The notes under the pieces: model-generated
Seen by the model: the letters and a program-made list of their open reading frames with translations, nothing else
Databases searched by the model: none
Told to the model about the DNA's origin: nothing
Shown: positions 1 to 11,279 of the stretch, one piece after another
How the letters are laid out: the number at the start of each line of letters is the position of its first letter
How positions within the stretch are numbered: the stretch's first letter is position 1
Assembly (NCBI GenBank): GCA_958510875.1
Contig: OY294068.1
Coordinates: forward strand, 176,483,411-176,547,410
From: Endomychus coccineus
Taxonomy: Eukaryota > Arthropoda > Insecta > Coleoptera > Endomychidae
DNA: 64,000 nt
Direction of reading: 5' to 3'
Translations under genes and position numbers: made by a program

Positions 1-189
1 TAGTGAGGTCTTCCCATGCTCTCCTCCTATCTCAATATTTCACTGATGGCTCACACGATGTTCTACGGATATCATAGGTTTCACTTTCATGGTTCTCAAA
101 AAGAAAATAGTAATAATAATATACATAACATCTTCTTGATGCATATTCTATTTTATACTATTTTTTCGAGTTCTTGTAATTTGTTATGT

Positions 190-1134
190 ATTTGTTATCC
201 TCCGGTCGTAGCTAATATCTTCATGGAAACTTTTGAGCAAGATGATATTGACTTATCTGTTCTCAAGCCGAAATGTTGGTTTAGATATGTCGACGACACT
301 TTTGTTATTTGGCAACACGGTCGGGAAGATCTTGTTCCCGTAATCAATCATTTAGATTCTTTACATCCCAATATCCTTTTTACCATGGAAGTTGAATCGA
401 GAGGTTCACTCCCGTTGCTAGATGTATTAGTAAGTCGGCAGACTGAAGGTACTTTGGGACATTCTGTCCACCGAAAACCCATTCACACCGATAGATACCT
501 CAATGGACTTTCCCATCACCACCCTGCCCAAAAGCAATCTGTCTTTGGTCCACAGATCTATCAACTTATCTCAACCCCAATCCTTGAAATCAGAATTGAA
601 ACATATTTATTCTGTCTCATTATCAACTAATTTCTCCCATTACAACATTCAAAAAGCCATGAAGAAAAACCTTTCGCCAGAAATTTCAAATCAACCAGAG
701 CCACAAACCATCCCCCCTCACTCGCTTCTGCTTTATTCACTGCCTATCTTCCATATATTGAAAACATAACAGATCGAATTTCCAAAATCTTCAAGAAATA
801 TAATATTTCTACTCAAAGACCCCTTCCTGCTCTTGACTTAGTTGTTCATAGCATTCCCTGTTCTTGCGGTAAAGCCTATTTTGGTGGAACAGGTCGTACA
901 GTAGCTACTCGTGTGAAAAAACATGAGCGCTGAAAAGGTTTCGTGATACCAGTGATTTCCCAAACTTCTATCAGCGAAAAATCCTTGCTTGAAGCTATAG
1001 AAATCCTGAAACATCCGAATAATCTAAGCCGTGACTCAGGATATTACCCTCCGAACATTTGGAAACCCATCCTCGAAAATTCTACTTCCCACATGATCAC
1101 ACAATGTCAGGGTCAGGTACCAGAACGGAGTTAA
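190..1134 (+). pseudogene. Penelope-like element, decayed RT and GIY-YIG endonuclease
   Basis: Remnant of the polyprotein of a Penelope-like retroelement. The reverse transcriptase part shows a decayed motif B ending in VVANIFMETFE, followed by motif C as FRYVDDTFVIW near 280-320, then the family-typical HRKPIHTDRYL. The frame shifts near 545 into a connector (QPEPQTIPPHSL, 690-730). It shifts again near 750 and reaches the C-terminal GIY-YIG region, seen as CGKAYFGGTGRTVATRVK at 860-920 with YIG changed to YFG. A last C-terminal piece (ALEIRKHPNN-like, 985-1025) follows a stop. At least two frameshifts and several stops make it inactive. Upstream bases 1-190 do not resemble the N-terminal half of the family, so the copy is 5'-truncated. 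The assignment to the Penelope-like class is strong; the exact lineage is not resolved. Confidence 0.85.
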
Positions 1135-1238
1135 ACACCTGAATAAAGGCAGTGAATTGTGTAGTTTGAAGGATTTTTTCCTACAATAAATACGGTTACA
1201 GAAGCCATTAGAATCAGTTTCAGGTCAAACCTCAAGCC

Positions 1239-1280
1239 TGCCCTAAAGATGCCACCAGTAATGGTTGGCGAAACTTCGGC
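1239..1280 (+). ncRNA. Degenerate hammerhead ribozyme of PLE lineage 1
   Basis: This lies in the 3' non-coding part of the preceding element. The order is stem I arm TGCC, core CTAAAGA (consensus CUGANGA with G5 mutated), a stem II hairpin GCCACC/GGTTGGC, GAAA, then C-TTC and the returning stem I arm GGC. The mutated core and the changed cleavage triplet suggest it no longer cleaves. The same motif is better preserved at 2285-2327. Confidence 0.6.
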
Positions 1281-1299
1281 ATCAAGTCGTGCTATTTTT

Positions 1300-2165
1300 C
1301 TTATTTATGAAGCATTTTCGTACGTATTTAAGACTCATCAAATATAAAATATTCGTTTTAAAATGAACCATTCATAAGTTAGATATAATTAATACCTTGA
1401 AGCGATGATGATTCACCACCAACTTTCTAAAGCAGGTCATGGGATTAGGGTCGAAATCTTCAATTCCATTAGAACAAGAAGTAATTATTTCCAGAGAATT
1501 ATCCTGCCTTAACTATGACAATATACTTAAGTGAACGATTTTACCTACCATAAAAGGTTGAATTCGCAATTTAGATGTTATGGAAATCTATTAAACTTGG
1601 CAATCAACTCCAAACATGCTACAAGCTGCTAAATATATCTACACCTAACACGAACAACTCAAATTTGAATATAAAAGCAAAACAAATTCGAGCGTGAAAG
1701 GCGGCCGTATTATTCGTTTGGGAGGAAAGTAGGAATTTCCGTACATCTTCCATGTTAATTAAGCTCATTAAAGGGACTTGATTCCAGCGAAATTCAATTT
1801 ACGCGAAGCTCATTCAACGGAAACCTCTTATAGAAGATCATGATTCACTACAACTCATTCGAGAAATAAAATTCACTTGATGTAATCTTTTATTTACATT
1901 TATGTTCTGATACGGATGTTTTGCACGGATGGTTTCTGTTTATCGTTGATACCGGAGTGAATATTTCATATTTTTTGTTTGGATAGAGAGATCGCAGCCA
2001 CTGCTTCACTAATGGAAGAGAAAATGTTCCATCTTTATGATATTTGCTCTATTTCAAAAGGATCAAATAAGAAGCATGCAAATATTAATTATCGTTGTAA
2101 ATATGATTTGCCATTTAATTCTGTCAAATATTACATTTATTATTTCACAAGGAAGATATAATACG
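1300..2165. other. A+T-rich DNA with no recognised feature
   Basis: No coding signal, repeat structure or RNA gene is visible here. Short reading frames in this stretch have no recognisable motifs. Confidence 0.5.
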
Positions 2166-2427
2166 TAACTGTGGGTCATGAAAAATCTTGTCTTCCGGAT
2201 GGATTCCGCGTCACAATAGCTCGACTTGATGCCGACGTTTCGCCAACCATTACAGGTTGGCTGAAACTGTTCAAGCCTCAAGCCTGCCCTGAAGATGCCA
2301 CCTGTAATGGTTGGCGAAACGTCGGCATCAAGTCGAGCTATTGTGACGCGGAATCCATCCGGAAGACAAGATTTTTCAAGATTAGCTGTCCGCGGAAGTC
2401 TACTATCCAAGATAACTGTGGGTCATG
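2166..2427. mobile_element. Palindromic mini Penelope-like insertion with 15-bp target duplication
   Basis: A 232-bp insertion (2181-2412) is flanked by perfect 15-bp direct repeats, taactgtgggtcatg, at 2166-2180 and 2413-2427. Its two ends are ~80-bp inverted copies of each other, from about 2181-2262 and 2297-2376, around a short spacer. Each arm is the 3' terminus of the PLE lineage seen at 1200-1300. A ~36-bp unpaired extension lies on the right. Variable-length target duplications, head-to-head 3' ends and a short one-sided extension are known traits of Penelope-like insertions. It has no protein-coding capacity, so it must have been mobilised by enzyme supplied elsewhere. Confidence 0.85.
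2285..2327 (+). ncRNA. Hammerhead ribozyme, PLE lineage 1
   Basis: The core is intact: CTGAAGA at 2289-2295 and GAAA at 2316-2319. Stem II pairs GCCACC (2297-2302) with GGTTGGC (2309-2315), with a bulged U and a six-base loop. Stem III is minimal, AC/GU, and leads to the cleavage triplet GTC ending at 2323. Stem I pairs TGCC (2285-2288) with GGCA (2324-2327), all Watson-Crick. Minimal stem III is typical of hammerheads reported in Penelope-like elements, which may act as dimers. Activity is inferred from structure only. Confidence 0.75.
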
Positions 2428-4163
2428 TGAAGATAATCATAACTTATTGCTACTTTTTTACATTGTCACTAGAGGCACAGTGACACTACTAACGTAAAAA
2501 CAACATCAAACTTCTGGAGTGGTCTTATTTCAGTTAACTACTGAAAGGCAGAATTAAAGAAAGCATCAAGTGAATTTACCCTTAGCATCACATTAATATT
2601 CAGAAATCTAAATACGTCTTTTGGTAACTAGGTTGCAATATTCAGCAGAACAATATACTAGCACGAAAGCATAAAAACAAATTCTCTGCTATCATAATTT
2701 ATCCATCTACAGTTTGTCTTTATCCAGCAAAACTTTCTGGATCACTTATGGGGTCCTTGCTCCACTACCTGTTAATATCCAATGATATATTTGTGAATTG
2801 AGTGTAATCACTAGGGAAACACATAAATATGCAAATCATTTAATCAAAATCTGCACCAAAATGTTGAATATATGCAAACAAAAAGATACTTAAATACATG
2901 ATTTTATTGATTTACTTGAAAATAAATAGACATTTTAATTTTTATACATACTGAACTGAACCCAAATATGCATTTATCACACAAAGCAGATTGTCGTTAT
3001 TTGTAAAAACAGTAAGACACTAAATGTTTCTTGGAGTTCTCAATTGAAAATTTTTGTATCCTGTCACAATATAAAAATTTATGAGTGGGCAAACTTCTTT
3101 TCACATCAACCGATGTAATACGGGCGTTTTCAAAAATGCTTAATATCACAGGATCCAAATCAATGGATTCAGTATATTTCCTCTCTAAATAATATATCTA
3201 TATTAGCTACTTGGCAAAGAAATAAAATCCACAATTTTTCACCATCACATTTTTGAATTTTCCAAAAATTTTCCCCTATTTCGCCTGCGACATTTTGGAA
3301 TGCTGACTCAAATTGTTTCACTACTTCTACACTTCGGGTTATTGGCAAATTAGATTTCTCCATTTGTGTTATTGTTCTAGAAACAAAGCTATAATTGGTT
3401 TTTATAAACAAAGGTTGCTGTTTCATTTATCTGTTTCCGAATAATTGCTTAACATCAGTGAGGAATGGGGCTTGCAAGTACCCCCCTTGTAATAGCAGGT
3501 TGAGGTGGAAGAGAAGTGTTTGGTAGTTTTTCTCCATAGAACTGAACCCTTATAGAATCCTTAAGGAAGAGTTTTTTCATGTTGGAAATTAAACTATTTA
3601 CAAGGGAAAAATGTTTCCTAATCTCTTCAGCAACTTGTCACTCTCATAGCATTTGTTTTTCTTTAGAAGCGATGAAGTAAGATTCTGGCAAGATCTCGTC
3701 GCTAAGAACATCAATCAATAAATGAGCAATATAACGTCCTCTTGAAACGGTGGTTCATCAATACAAATGAATATTTGTTCCGAATTTTAGCTTCAATTTT
3801 CAATTACCTCCGAATACAAGGAAGTTGCCTCTTTTCTTCATAGTATTGTTTCACCTCCTGGGACATTAAATTTGCAGTGAAGTGCAGTGCAGTGAAGTGA
3901 ATTTTCGAATACGTGGCTTTGACAATATAATATTTGACGTCATCATTGCATAACATAGGTGTTGGTTAAAGATGTCTTGTTCGTTCAGCTTGTTGGACCT
4001 AGGTTGGACATTGCATTAATGTGGGTTGTGTCACGTCTTCAGATTTCATTTTACTCAATTTATCAATATGAGCAGAAGTTTTCCCATCTTGGTCTATTTG
4101 GAATTTTATATCGCATGGTATCTGCAATAAAAAAAAAGTCAGCGCACTCCGGGAGTGCAGGCA
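2428..4163. other. A+T-rich DNA with no recognised gene
   Basis: Nothing codes convincingly here. A short G/A-rich tandem run of the type gaagtgcagtgcagtgaag lies near 3878-3900. A minus-strand frame of 85 codons at 3169-3426 has no family motif and no supporting context. Confidence 0.4.
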
Positions 4164-5013
4164 GAAGTGAAAACTTGAACTTATGGCGCGTTGGGCACTT
4201 TTTTGGGTGAGCATTTTTAGGTGCGCTCGCGACATGAGAAATTGTTCATAAAAAATCAAGTTTATCAAAGCAATGTGGGCACTTTTTGAATAGACATGAA
4301 GTATAATAATATAGAAACTATATTCGAAGGAAGTGGTTTTATTTAAATGAGTAAATATTAGTAAATAGTAAATACAAAATTTATCAATTCTCATCCATAA
4401 TTTCAACAACTCTTACATCATCATTATCAGCATTTTCATCATTATTATCAGGATTTTCATCAAATTCTAAAACTGAAACAATAGGTCTATGGTAACTAAA
4501 GTATGAAATGAACAATTTTGATTTAAATCTATTTATATATCTTGTGAATACTGCATCAATAGTAGTTTTGTATTTTGTTGTGCTAAGATTGCGATCATTG
4601 AACATCGTTAAATCAAATTCTTCATATAAAAATTCAATTAATGATTGATTTTTGACATCTGCAAAGTTTTTGTTGAAATCTCCACTCAAAATAATAGGAT
4701 AATGATCAAATCTTCTATTAATTTTCATCATAAATAGTGCGGAAGCAGCTTTAGAATAAATGAATAAATTTGAATACAAGAACTCTCGTATTGCTTGTAA
4801 AGACTGTTTTGGTGAAATATAAACGGCAGCCAATTCTCAAATCTCGTCTGTCGCGAGGGCACGAACGAATGCCCATGCAAAGAGCGCGTATAGTATACAT
4901 ATATTATAAGAATACACGCGGAGTATATCTGTGTAAAATCTCATCTGTCGCGAGAACGGCTGAAAATGCTCTCCCACAAAAGTGCCCAACGCGCCATAAG
5001 AAGTTTTCACTTC
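4164..5013. mobile_element. Inverted-repeat-bounded element carrying an EEP endonuclease fragment
   Basis: An 850-bp block is bounded by imperfect inverted repeats of ~75 bp: 4164-4238, starting gaagtgaaaacttgaac, and 4940-5013, ending aagttttcacttc. Both contain the G+C-rich words ggcgcgttgggcac and ctcgcgac. A third, shorter match to the repeat (tctgtcgcgag) sits at about 4838-4858, exactly where the coding fragment begins. The inside is the EEP-type endonuclease piece described separately. Such endonucleases occur as a domain of Helentron-type rolling-circle transposons, whose non-autonomous forms have subterminal inverted repeats. A Helentron derivative is my preferred reading, but an unrelated element that captured the fragment is possible. 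No clear target duplication was found. Confidence 0.55.
4384..4833 (-). pseudogene. EEP (endonuclease/exonuclease/phosphatase) domain fragment, Helentron-type
   Basis: An open frame of 149 codons resembles the C-terminal half of an endonuclease/exonuclease/phosphatase domain. Visible motifs are AVYISPKQS at the start, PIILSGDFNKNF in the middle (the GDFN motif that binds metal and substrate), TTIDAVFTRYI (the D-containing segment), and SYHRPIVSVLE near the end (the SxH-like histidine). The N-terminal part of the domain, with its first catalytic Asn/Glu, is missing: the frame breaks at the inverted-repeat boundary near 4836. The acidic tail (DENPDNNDENADNDD) is low complexity. This domain is known as a module of Helentron polyproteins and of related helicase-containing proteins in arthropods. 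The frame is uninterrupted, so it decayed little after truncation. Confidence 0.6.
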
Positions 5014-5918
5014 AAAAATTGAAAAGCAATAATATCAATACTTAGATATAAATACCTAACAAATAAGTTCAAAATATTAAACTTTGTGCTCCGAGTGTCC
5101 AAATGGTGCGAAATCAGTCAATAATCTTGTTATTTTTCGAAATATAAAAATATAGATGGAAAAACGAATGAAAAATATACCTAGGGTTCCGAATAAACGA
5201 TTAAGTTAATATTTACTATAGGCATTTTACTAATAAAAATAAATACCACAACACTACAAAACACAAATCGATGTTATCTCTTCAAAAGCACAATCAGAAA
5301 AAAAATTCAGAGAGATTTATTATTTTCATCTACTTATGTAAATATAGGTACAGTAAAACCCCAGTTAGGACTTTAGAACGACCTATTTTAAATTCTCGGA
5401 AATTGAGACTGGGAATATCCATACTCTTGTCACTCTTATGTATGACTCTACTTGGAATTCTTAAGAACTGCAAGTGAAATAATAAATTACTTCTTAATAA
5501 TTCTTCTTGAACGATTTTGCTCAAAATCCTTCCAATTATGCACAATATACTATTTATTAAGCATATATGCAAATATTCAAAAAAATGCACTTAATCTGCG
5601 CTTATTGGGATGTCCCTAGCTAATCACATTAGAATTTTTGAATGATTTTTGTATTCCTAATAGCAAACTCTAAGTATAGACTTTCCGTGGCCGAGTGTAA
5701 TTTTTTTTAATTCTGTATGTGTTGGTCCGTTTTCAACAAAACTAATATTTCAATGATTTTAAAACAATGCAATGATTAATTCAGAAAAAATCATTATAAT
5801 AATGTTTTAACAGGAAACTGTGATATATAATCAATAAAATACTAACTTTTAAACAAGAAATATCTTGTAACCGATTATAAGTACTTGATCATGAAGTGCA
5901 CCAATAGACTGCGAAACA
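5014..5918. other. A+T-rich DNA with no recognised feature
   Basis: No gene, repeat or RNA structure could be supported in this stretch. Confidence 0.4.
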
Positions 5919-6924
5919 TATTAGTCGAGTCAAATAGGTATTAAAACAGGCCGACTTACGAAAATCGAACGATATGGACCGATTTTGATGAAACAAAGTG
6001 CATTCGATTCGAGATGACCTCTAGAAAAAAGCTTACCGGCTAGTTTTTTGTGCAAATTTGTTATTATGTTTCAAACTGGAAAACACTTTTATTAATTTGC
6101 AACGTGAATGCTTTATTTAAGCAATGTTTTATTTATTGAACAATATGTATTTGAATTATTAAAAAAATGTTTCTGATAATATTCACTGAACCACAGAACA
6201 AAATAATTTCCACATAAAACGAATGAGAAATTTTACTAATCTGAGCAACAGCAGCATCCAACAGTGAGTGACACGTGGTGATCATTTATTATGTATCTAC
6301 ATTACAATAGCAGCGTGGTCCACGTATACGTTGCCGCGTCTTTATTTTGTGGGGATGGGAGGGAGGACCGGTTTAGATAAACAGCTGCTCTATGAAGCGG
6401 TGGATGCCATAGAGATCTTATTATATGATAGATGCTGTGTTATAGTATAGTGTTGACTCCATAGTTCAAGAAAAATACCTACCTGCTACTCCCGCCCGGT
6501 TTTTATTACGTATATGTCCATAGTATATGTAAAAGATGCTGTGTGGAATATAAAAAGACTGAGTAGAGAAGATAGAGAAAAATTTTAGATGAGCGGGAAT
6601 TTATTTCAAATTAAAAAATTAAAAAATTAGAATTCGATTTTATTCTCGATTTAAATTAGTAACGACCCCTTTTTAACAAGTTTTTAAACATTTAACATAA
6701 AAAAACAACCTCCACAACCCCTAACTGAGGATTTCTGGTTGGTTTTGATGAAATTTTGGAAATTGGTGAATTTTTCGGTTAAAAAAATAATAACAAATTT
6801 GCACAAAAAACTAACCGGTAAGTTTTTTTCTAGACGTCATCCCGAATCGAATGCACTTTGTTTCATCAAAATCGGTCCATATTGTTCGATTTTCATAATG
6901 AAATACCTATTTCACTCGACTATA
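5919..6924. mobile_element. Non-autonomous DNA element with ~150-bp terminal inverted repeats
   Basis: Left arm 5919-6069 and right arm about 6780-6924 are inverted copies. They share tagtcgag, aaataggtatt, atggaccgattttgatgaaac, aagtgcattcgattcg, tctagaaaaaa and tttttgtgcaaatttg. The outer ends are TA-rich (catattag on the left, ctatatag on the right), which would fit a TA target, but the exact boundary is uncertain. The ~700-bp interior carries no recognisable transposase. The short frames 6268-6450 and 6739-6927 lie in or across the repeat and are not proteins. The superfamily is unknown; a large MITE of the Tc1/mariner type is one option. Confidence 0.7.
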
Positions 6925-7995
6925 TAGTACACATATCTAAAATATGGATTGTGAGAATCATACTTCAAATTTTCAGAATTTTAAATGGAAGTATAGAATA
7001 TTCTCCAATCAAGATACAAACGGCATTCCAATAGGAGGTATAACAAAGTCTAAAACACTGGATGGAAATGTAAAACGTAACAATCTATTTTTCTAAAAAA
7101 ATATTCATAATTTCTGTTGAATGTTTCATTATGGTAGCTGCTTATCTCGGCAAATAATTATTTCTAATTAAGTCAATTTGCTTGGTGGCCGATTCTGGAG
7201 AATCTTACTTGCACTGCTAGTGGCGAGCCCTGTCAGAGCTCGGTCTACAGATGAGCTATGCATAATGTATCGCTTACTTTTTGTTTAGTCGTAAACGTGA
7301 CGAACTGACGAGAATTCGCGACGAAAATTTTAATAATGTAAATACATCCAGCCTGTCTTGTACGAATAAACCGTAACTCAACACCAAAATTCTGTTCCCA
7401 TTACATCTACATCCAGAAATTTCTTGGAGACGCCTTATTAATGTAATTCTGTGGAGTTCACGCTTATAGAAATTCCAATTAAGAAGATTCACTAATTTTC
7501 ATATTAACCACGGATACGTCAAGATACAAAGTTATTCATGAAGTTCCTCGTTCGTGTAATCGTGAAGCTTATGGAATGACGTCGGCCATTGAATTTTGAC
7601 TGCATACAGCTGCAACTGCGTATCAGTTGCAAAATAATTTTTTCCCAACATTTCGTAATTGTGGAAATTTATGAAGGATCATCTTATAGAATTCATCCAT
7701 AATTTCCGGCGAAAAGTCTAAAACTGTAAAAAAGCAATTCAATATGACGACCAACTTGATATTTATAACTCACCGATTATCAATTATTTTGTAAATATAA
7801 CCTCCCTAACCCATAGCCAGCCTTTCGTACATTATACTATTGTAGAATACTTAAGGATGCTACCTCTATTCGAGACTTAGTTGATATCTTGCTTCGATAA
7901 TATCACTGTGTGACGAAACTTCCTGTTATTTCAAATTTGTATTTTTTTCACTATTGTACATATTTTTCTAGTAATGAATAGTTATCACTTCATAA
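6925..7995. other. Unique-looking DNA with no recognised gene
   Basis: Mixed-composition sequence. Slightly G+C-richer patches near 7195-7330 show no coding motif. Confidence 0.35.
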
Positions 7996-7999
7996 TTAT

Positions 8000-9700
8000 A
8001 TGAAATAATGGTCACGTTATATATAAATTCTCGGGAAATAGGTCACACTAACACATTTTTGGTCTCACGACCGTCATCAAAAGACGTATCAATGTCTAAA
8101 CGAGCTTCTGTTTATTCTTTCTTTAATGATTGGATTGAAAAATGTTTTTGGGTAGTCATTCATTTCCAGTGTATAACGAATGATTTTCAAATTTTTGTGA
8201 CGGTCCTCTGGGTGGGACAATTTAACAACGCGATCTGTAAAGCTTGTTGAATTGAAGATATCGTTGAGACCAAACTTCTTTAGTAAGCCACGTTTTTATT
8301 TTTACATCCGCATCATACCTAATGTTCATATCTGGGGAATTTAACAAGTGAAATTGTTAAATTTATTAATCACTGAATTTTATCATAGGAAACACACATT
8401 AGGCAATCATCTACATACCGGTAAGACAGGTTGACAATCTAATGAATTCATTACAGATTTCTCCAGGCACTTCATATCTAGGTTAGCAATAGTAGTTGAC
8501 ATGGGATATCCCATTGCTGTGCCGAATATTTGTCCAAAATGATGCTCAACGCGTATTGAAAATGAGTGCATTAGAAACAAAACTCCACTGCATTAATAAA
8601 TTAAGATTGATCTAGAGATGTGTGGTTTTTGATCTCTGCCCAACGTTTTTTGATGCTACTCAATCCCAAAACGACTGGTATATTTGTAAATGAAGAAAAA
8701 ACATCCAAAGAAATGAATGGATGATCTACGGGTACGGATTAATTTTTTATAAACTCATCGAATTGCCATGAGTCCTTCACATGAAATTCATTTTTTTCCT
8801 ATTATATTGTTGATAGATTTTGATAGAAATTTTGATAAATCGTAGGTAGGCACTCCAATAATAATACTTACAATGAGTCTTGAAGGTATATCATATTTAT
8901 CTAGTTTCAGAAGCCCATAGATAAAGGTGCTTGCCCATTATGGCAAATCAATTTATTTTTCAATTCAATGGGAATTATCTTATTTTTGAACCATTTATTT
9001 ATTAATTTATTCATTCAATTTTGTACCAGATTTTAATTTTCTGTAAGTTGTTTCATCATCTAACATATTTTATATTTTGTTTTCGTATAATCTCTATACA
9101 TTATGACGGTTTTATTACATTTATCCGAGTTCAAAACTAATATTTGAGAGTTAGCATCTAAGAACTCTTTTGGCTTCTTTGTGTGATAGTTAAAATGATT
9201 TTTTTCTAAGCCTATTTTTGCTTTCTGTTTATTTTTTTTATTTATAATTAAAATTTTTTCCTTTAAATTTTATTTTAATTCCTAAATTAGCAATAATATT
9301 GTCGATTTTTTGTTATCAGGCAATGCAAATTTCGGACCTAAGCTTAACGTGTGTTGCACCTCATCCGGAATTTTGCGTCTGTTCGGTTTTTAAAGCATTG
9401 CTTATTAGTTGTTTGTTTTACATTAGTTACGCACTTCACTAAGCTATTTATCTTTCATGATTGAATGGTTTTGATTTTGTTGAATTTTTTTTTGAAATTT
9501 TTCTGCTGATTTCGAAAAAAATCTGCGATAAAGTTGCTATCAAAATTCAGATAACAGGATTGTTTAACGCGCTTAATTTTGTTTTCAACCGCTGCTACAT
9601 ATGTGCAAGCTTCTTTAATGCACAAGTTTGAACCATTTTTATTAAGAGAATTTAATAATTTAGCGTACACCTTCTTATTTTGCACACTGCTAAACAGCCT
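8000..9700 (-). pseudogene. Penelope-like element family A, copy 1, RT without endonuclease
   Basis: Reading the minus strand from about 9685 down, family landmarks appear in order. They are an N-terminal segment (9685-9455), EVQHTLSLGPKFALP (near 9370-9330), VLNSDKCNKTVIMYRD, matching the DKGN region, near 9140-9100, IYGLLKLDKYDIPSRLIVS (near 8930-8870), HVKDSWQFDEF (near 8790), motif B as QIFGTAMGYPMS (near 8540-8510), motif C as YVDD within cggtatgtagatgattg (near 8420), and the RT thumb end VVKLSHPEDRHKN (near 8230-8190). After NPII (near 8130) the sequence passes almost at once into the 3' terminal hammerhead region, so the GIY-YIG domain is deleted. Many stops and shifts make it dead. 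Strong similarity to copies 2 and 3 supports one family. Confidence 0.8.
8061..8085 (-). ncRNA. Half hammerhead of PLE family A, copy 1
   Basis: On the minus strand the stem I arm (gtctt) and core TTGATGA are followed by stem II CGGTC-GTGA-GACC. The GAAA, stem III and returning stem I arm are absent, replaced directly by 3' terminal sequence. It cannot fold as a complete ribozyme. Confidence 0.55.
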
Positions 9701-9955
9701 TCGATTAACATTTGATGAAATTTGGAAATATTTGCAGATTCCTACATCTTACCAGAAATATTCTGCTGTTCTTCTATCTTGCTAATATCTTCATTAACTT
9801 TCCGTATTCCTTCAAAACTCTAGGATAGGTAGTTGTTCCTTTCATATCAAGGCTTATATCTCAGCCGAAAAATTAATAATGATTCTTGACCCAGGTAAGA
9901 ATTATGAATACATTCTCGGGAAATAGGTAACACTAACACATATTTTATTATTTTC

Positions 9956-9997
9956 ATCTTTATGTACCTTTCGGTTTCCTGACCATCATCAGAAGAC
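9956..9997 (-). ncRNA. Hammerhead-like motif, PLE family A copy 2, left arm
   Basis: On the minus strand: stem I GTCTT, core CTGATGA (complement of 9986-9992), stem II GGT...ACC, GAAA, a short stem III region, and the returning arm AAGAT that pairs with GTCTT using one G-U. The stem III and cleavage triplet region (GGTACATA) has drifted, so activity is doubtful. Confidence 0.55.
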
Positions 9998-10229
9998 CTA
10001 TCAATGTCTAAAAGGGGAGTTCTCAAACTAATTGTATCTGCACAAAGCGTCCTTATCGCACCAATTCAAATTAAAAATGCCCACGTCGCCGAAACGAACA
10101 GAAACACGAGTAGTCGAAACTGTTACATTAATGCAACGTATCAAGAATCCACTGCTCAGCAATTTTGTAATGAAAATTTGTCTTCACTTCAATTCAGTTA
10201 CACCAACATGTTATGAAAAAGTGTAATAA

Positions 10230-10870
10230 ACAACCTCACAGATTGCGCCGTTAAGCTGTCCCATCCAGAGGACCGTCCCAACAATTCAAAAATTGTTCGT
10301 GATACACTGAGAATGGAAGGCTACCCAAAACATGTTTCATTCCCATCATTAAAGAAACAGGAAACAAAATCTATAATGGAACGTCATATATGAATACCAT
10401 AATCCAGATAATTTTATAACATCATCATACATTCCGGAGACCTCAGAGAAAATTTAGAATTTTCAAAAAGTATGATATAAATGTTGCGCATAAGCCTACT
10501 CACTATGTTGGGAAATATTTTTCAAATCTGAAAGCTTCAATATCTAGAGATGAGCAAACCCACACAGTACACAAATTAAATTGTTTAGATTGCGATGGGA
10601 ATATCTAAGAAATAATTACAAAAAAAATGTATGGACATAGGCACATAAGTATGGTATAAAAAGAAAAATTTTGATAATTCCAACGTCCTTCCTGTACACT
10701 GTTTTGTTATATTCACCTATTCTATTACAAATATGTTAATATTTCAAACAAGGAAACCAATTATTATAGAAGATCTATTCTGGAGATAATTCACAAAGAA
10801 CGTGACTACAAGTATGTAAATCATGGAGCAGACATTCAATCATCAATCCAGATTTGCTAATTTAATTAAG
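10230..10870 (+). pseudogene. PLE family A RT C-terminus and degraded GIY-YIG endonuclease
   Basis: The fragment opens with CAVKLSHPEDRPNNSKIV and TLRMEGYPKH (10245-10335). These match the RT thumb end of copy 1 (VVKLSHPEDRHKN, TLEMNDYPK). After an interruption comes FKKYDINVAHKPTHYVGKYF (about 10465-10525) and THTVHKLNCLDCDG (10560-10605), the usual lead-in to the GIY-YIG domain with its CxxC pair. The endonuclease that follows is broken by many stops and cannot be read past about 10870. It is plainly inactive and belongs to the copy bounded by the inverted arms. Confidence 0.7.
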
Positions 10871-11238
10871 TGAAACTTTTGCAAATTCCTACATGCTTCT
10901 TTATAATGTTAAAATTATATTTTAGGCAGAATGCTCAAATAGCAATATTTCCAATAAGGTCTGACAACCTTTTCCTATTACCTCATAAATCCTTAACATC
11001 TGGTTCGAGAGTGGATACTTGAGCGTTATATATTTTGGTTTCAGTCATATGCAAACAATGCTTGACACGATTTCGTATCTTATAAGAAAGTTGCCAAGTA
11101 GTGAATTCTTGATACATATCCATATATTTGAAAGATCAATGTTTTACAATTCCAACTACACATGTTTCTGTTCGTTGCGATGAGGACGCCTTTTGCTGAT
11201 ACAATTAGTTTAAGAAATTTCGTTTCAGACATTGATTT

Positions 11239-11279
11239 GTCTCATGTGATGGTCGTGAGACCGAAACCTACGTTAAGAC
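11239..11279 (+). ncRNA. Degenerate hammerhead, PLE family A copy 2, right arm
   Basis: Stem II GGTC-GTGA-GACC and GAAAC are perfect and the returning stem I arm AAGAC is present. The 5' half (gtctcatgtgatgg) has lost two bases of the CTGATGA core, so the fold is broken. Confidence 0.55.

Noticed and set aside
10004..10226. Two overlapping plus-strand frames
   Set aside because: They lie in the inverted (minus-oriented) 3' non-coding arm of PLE family A.
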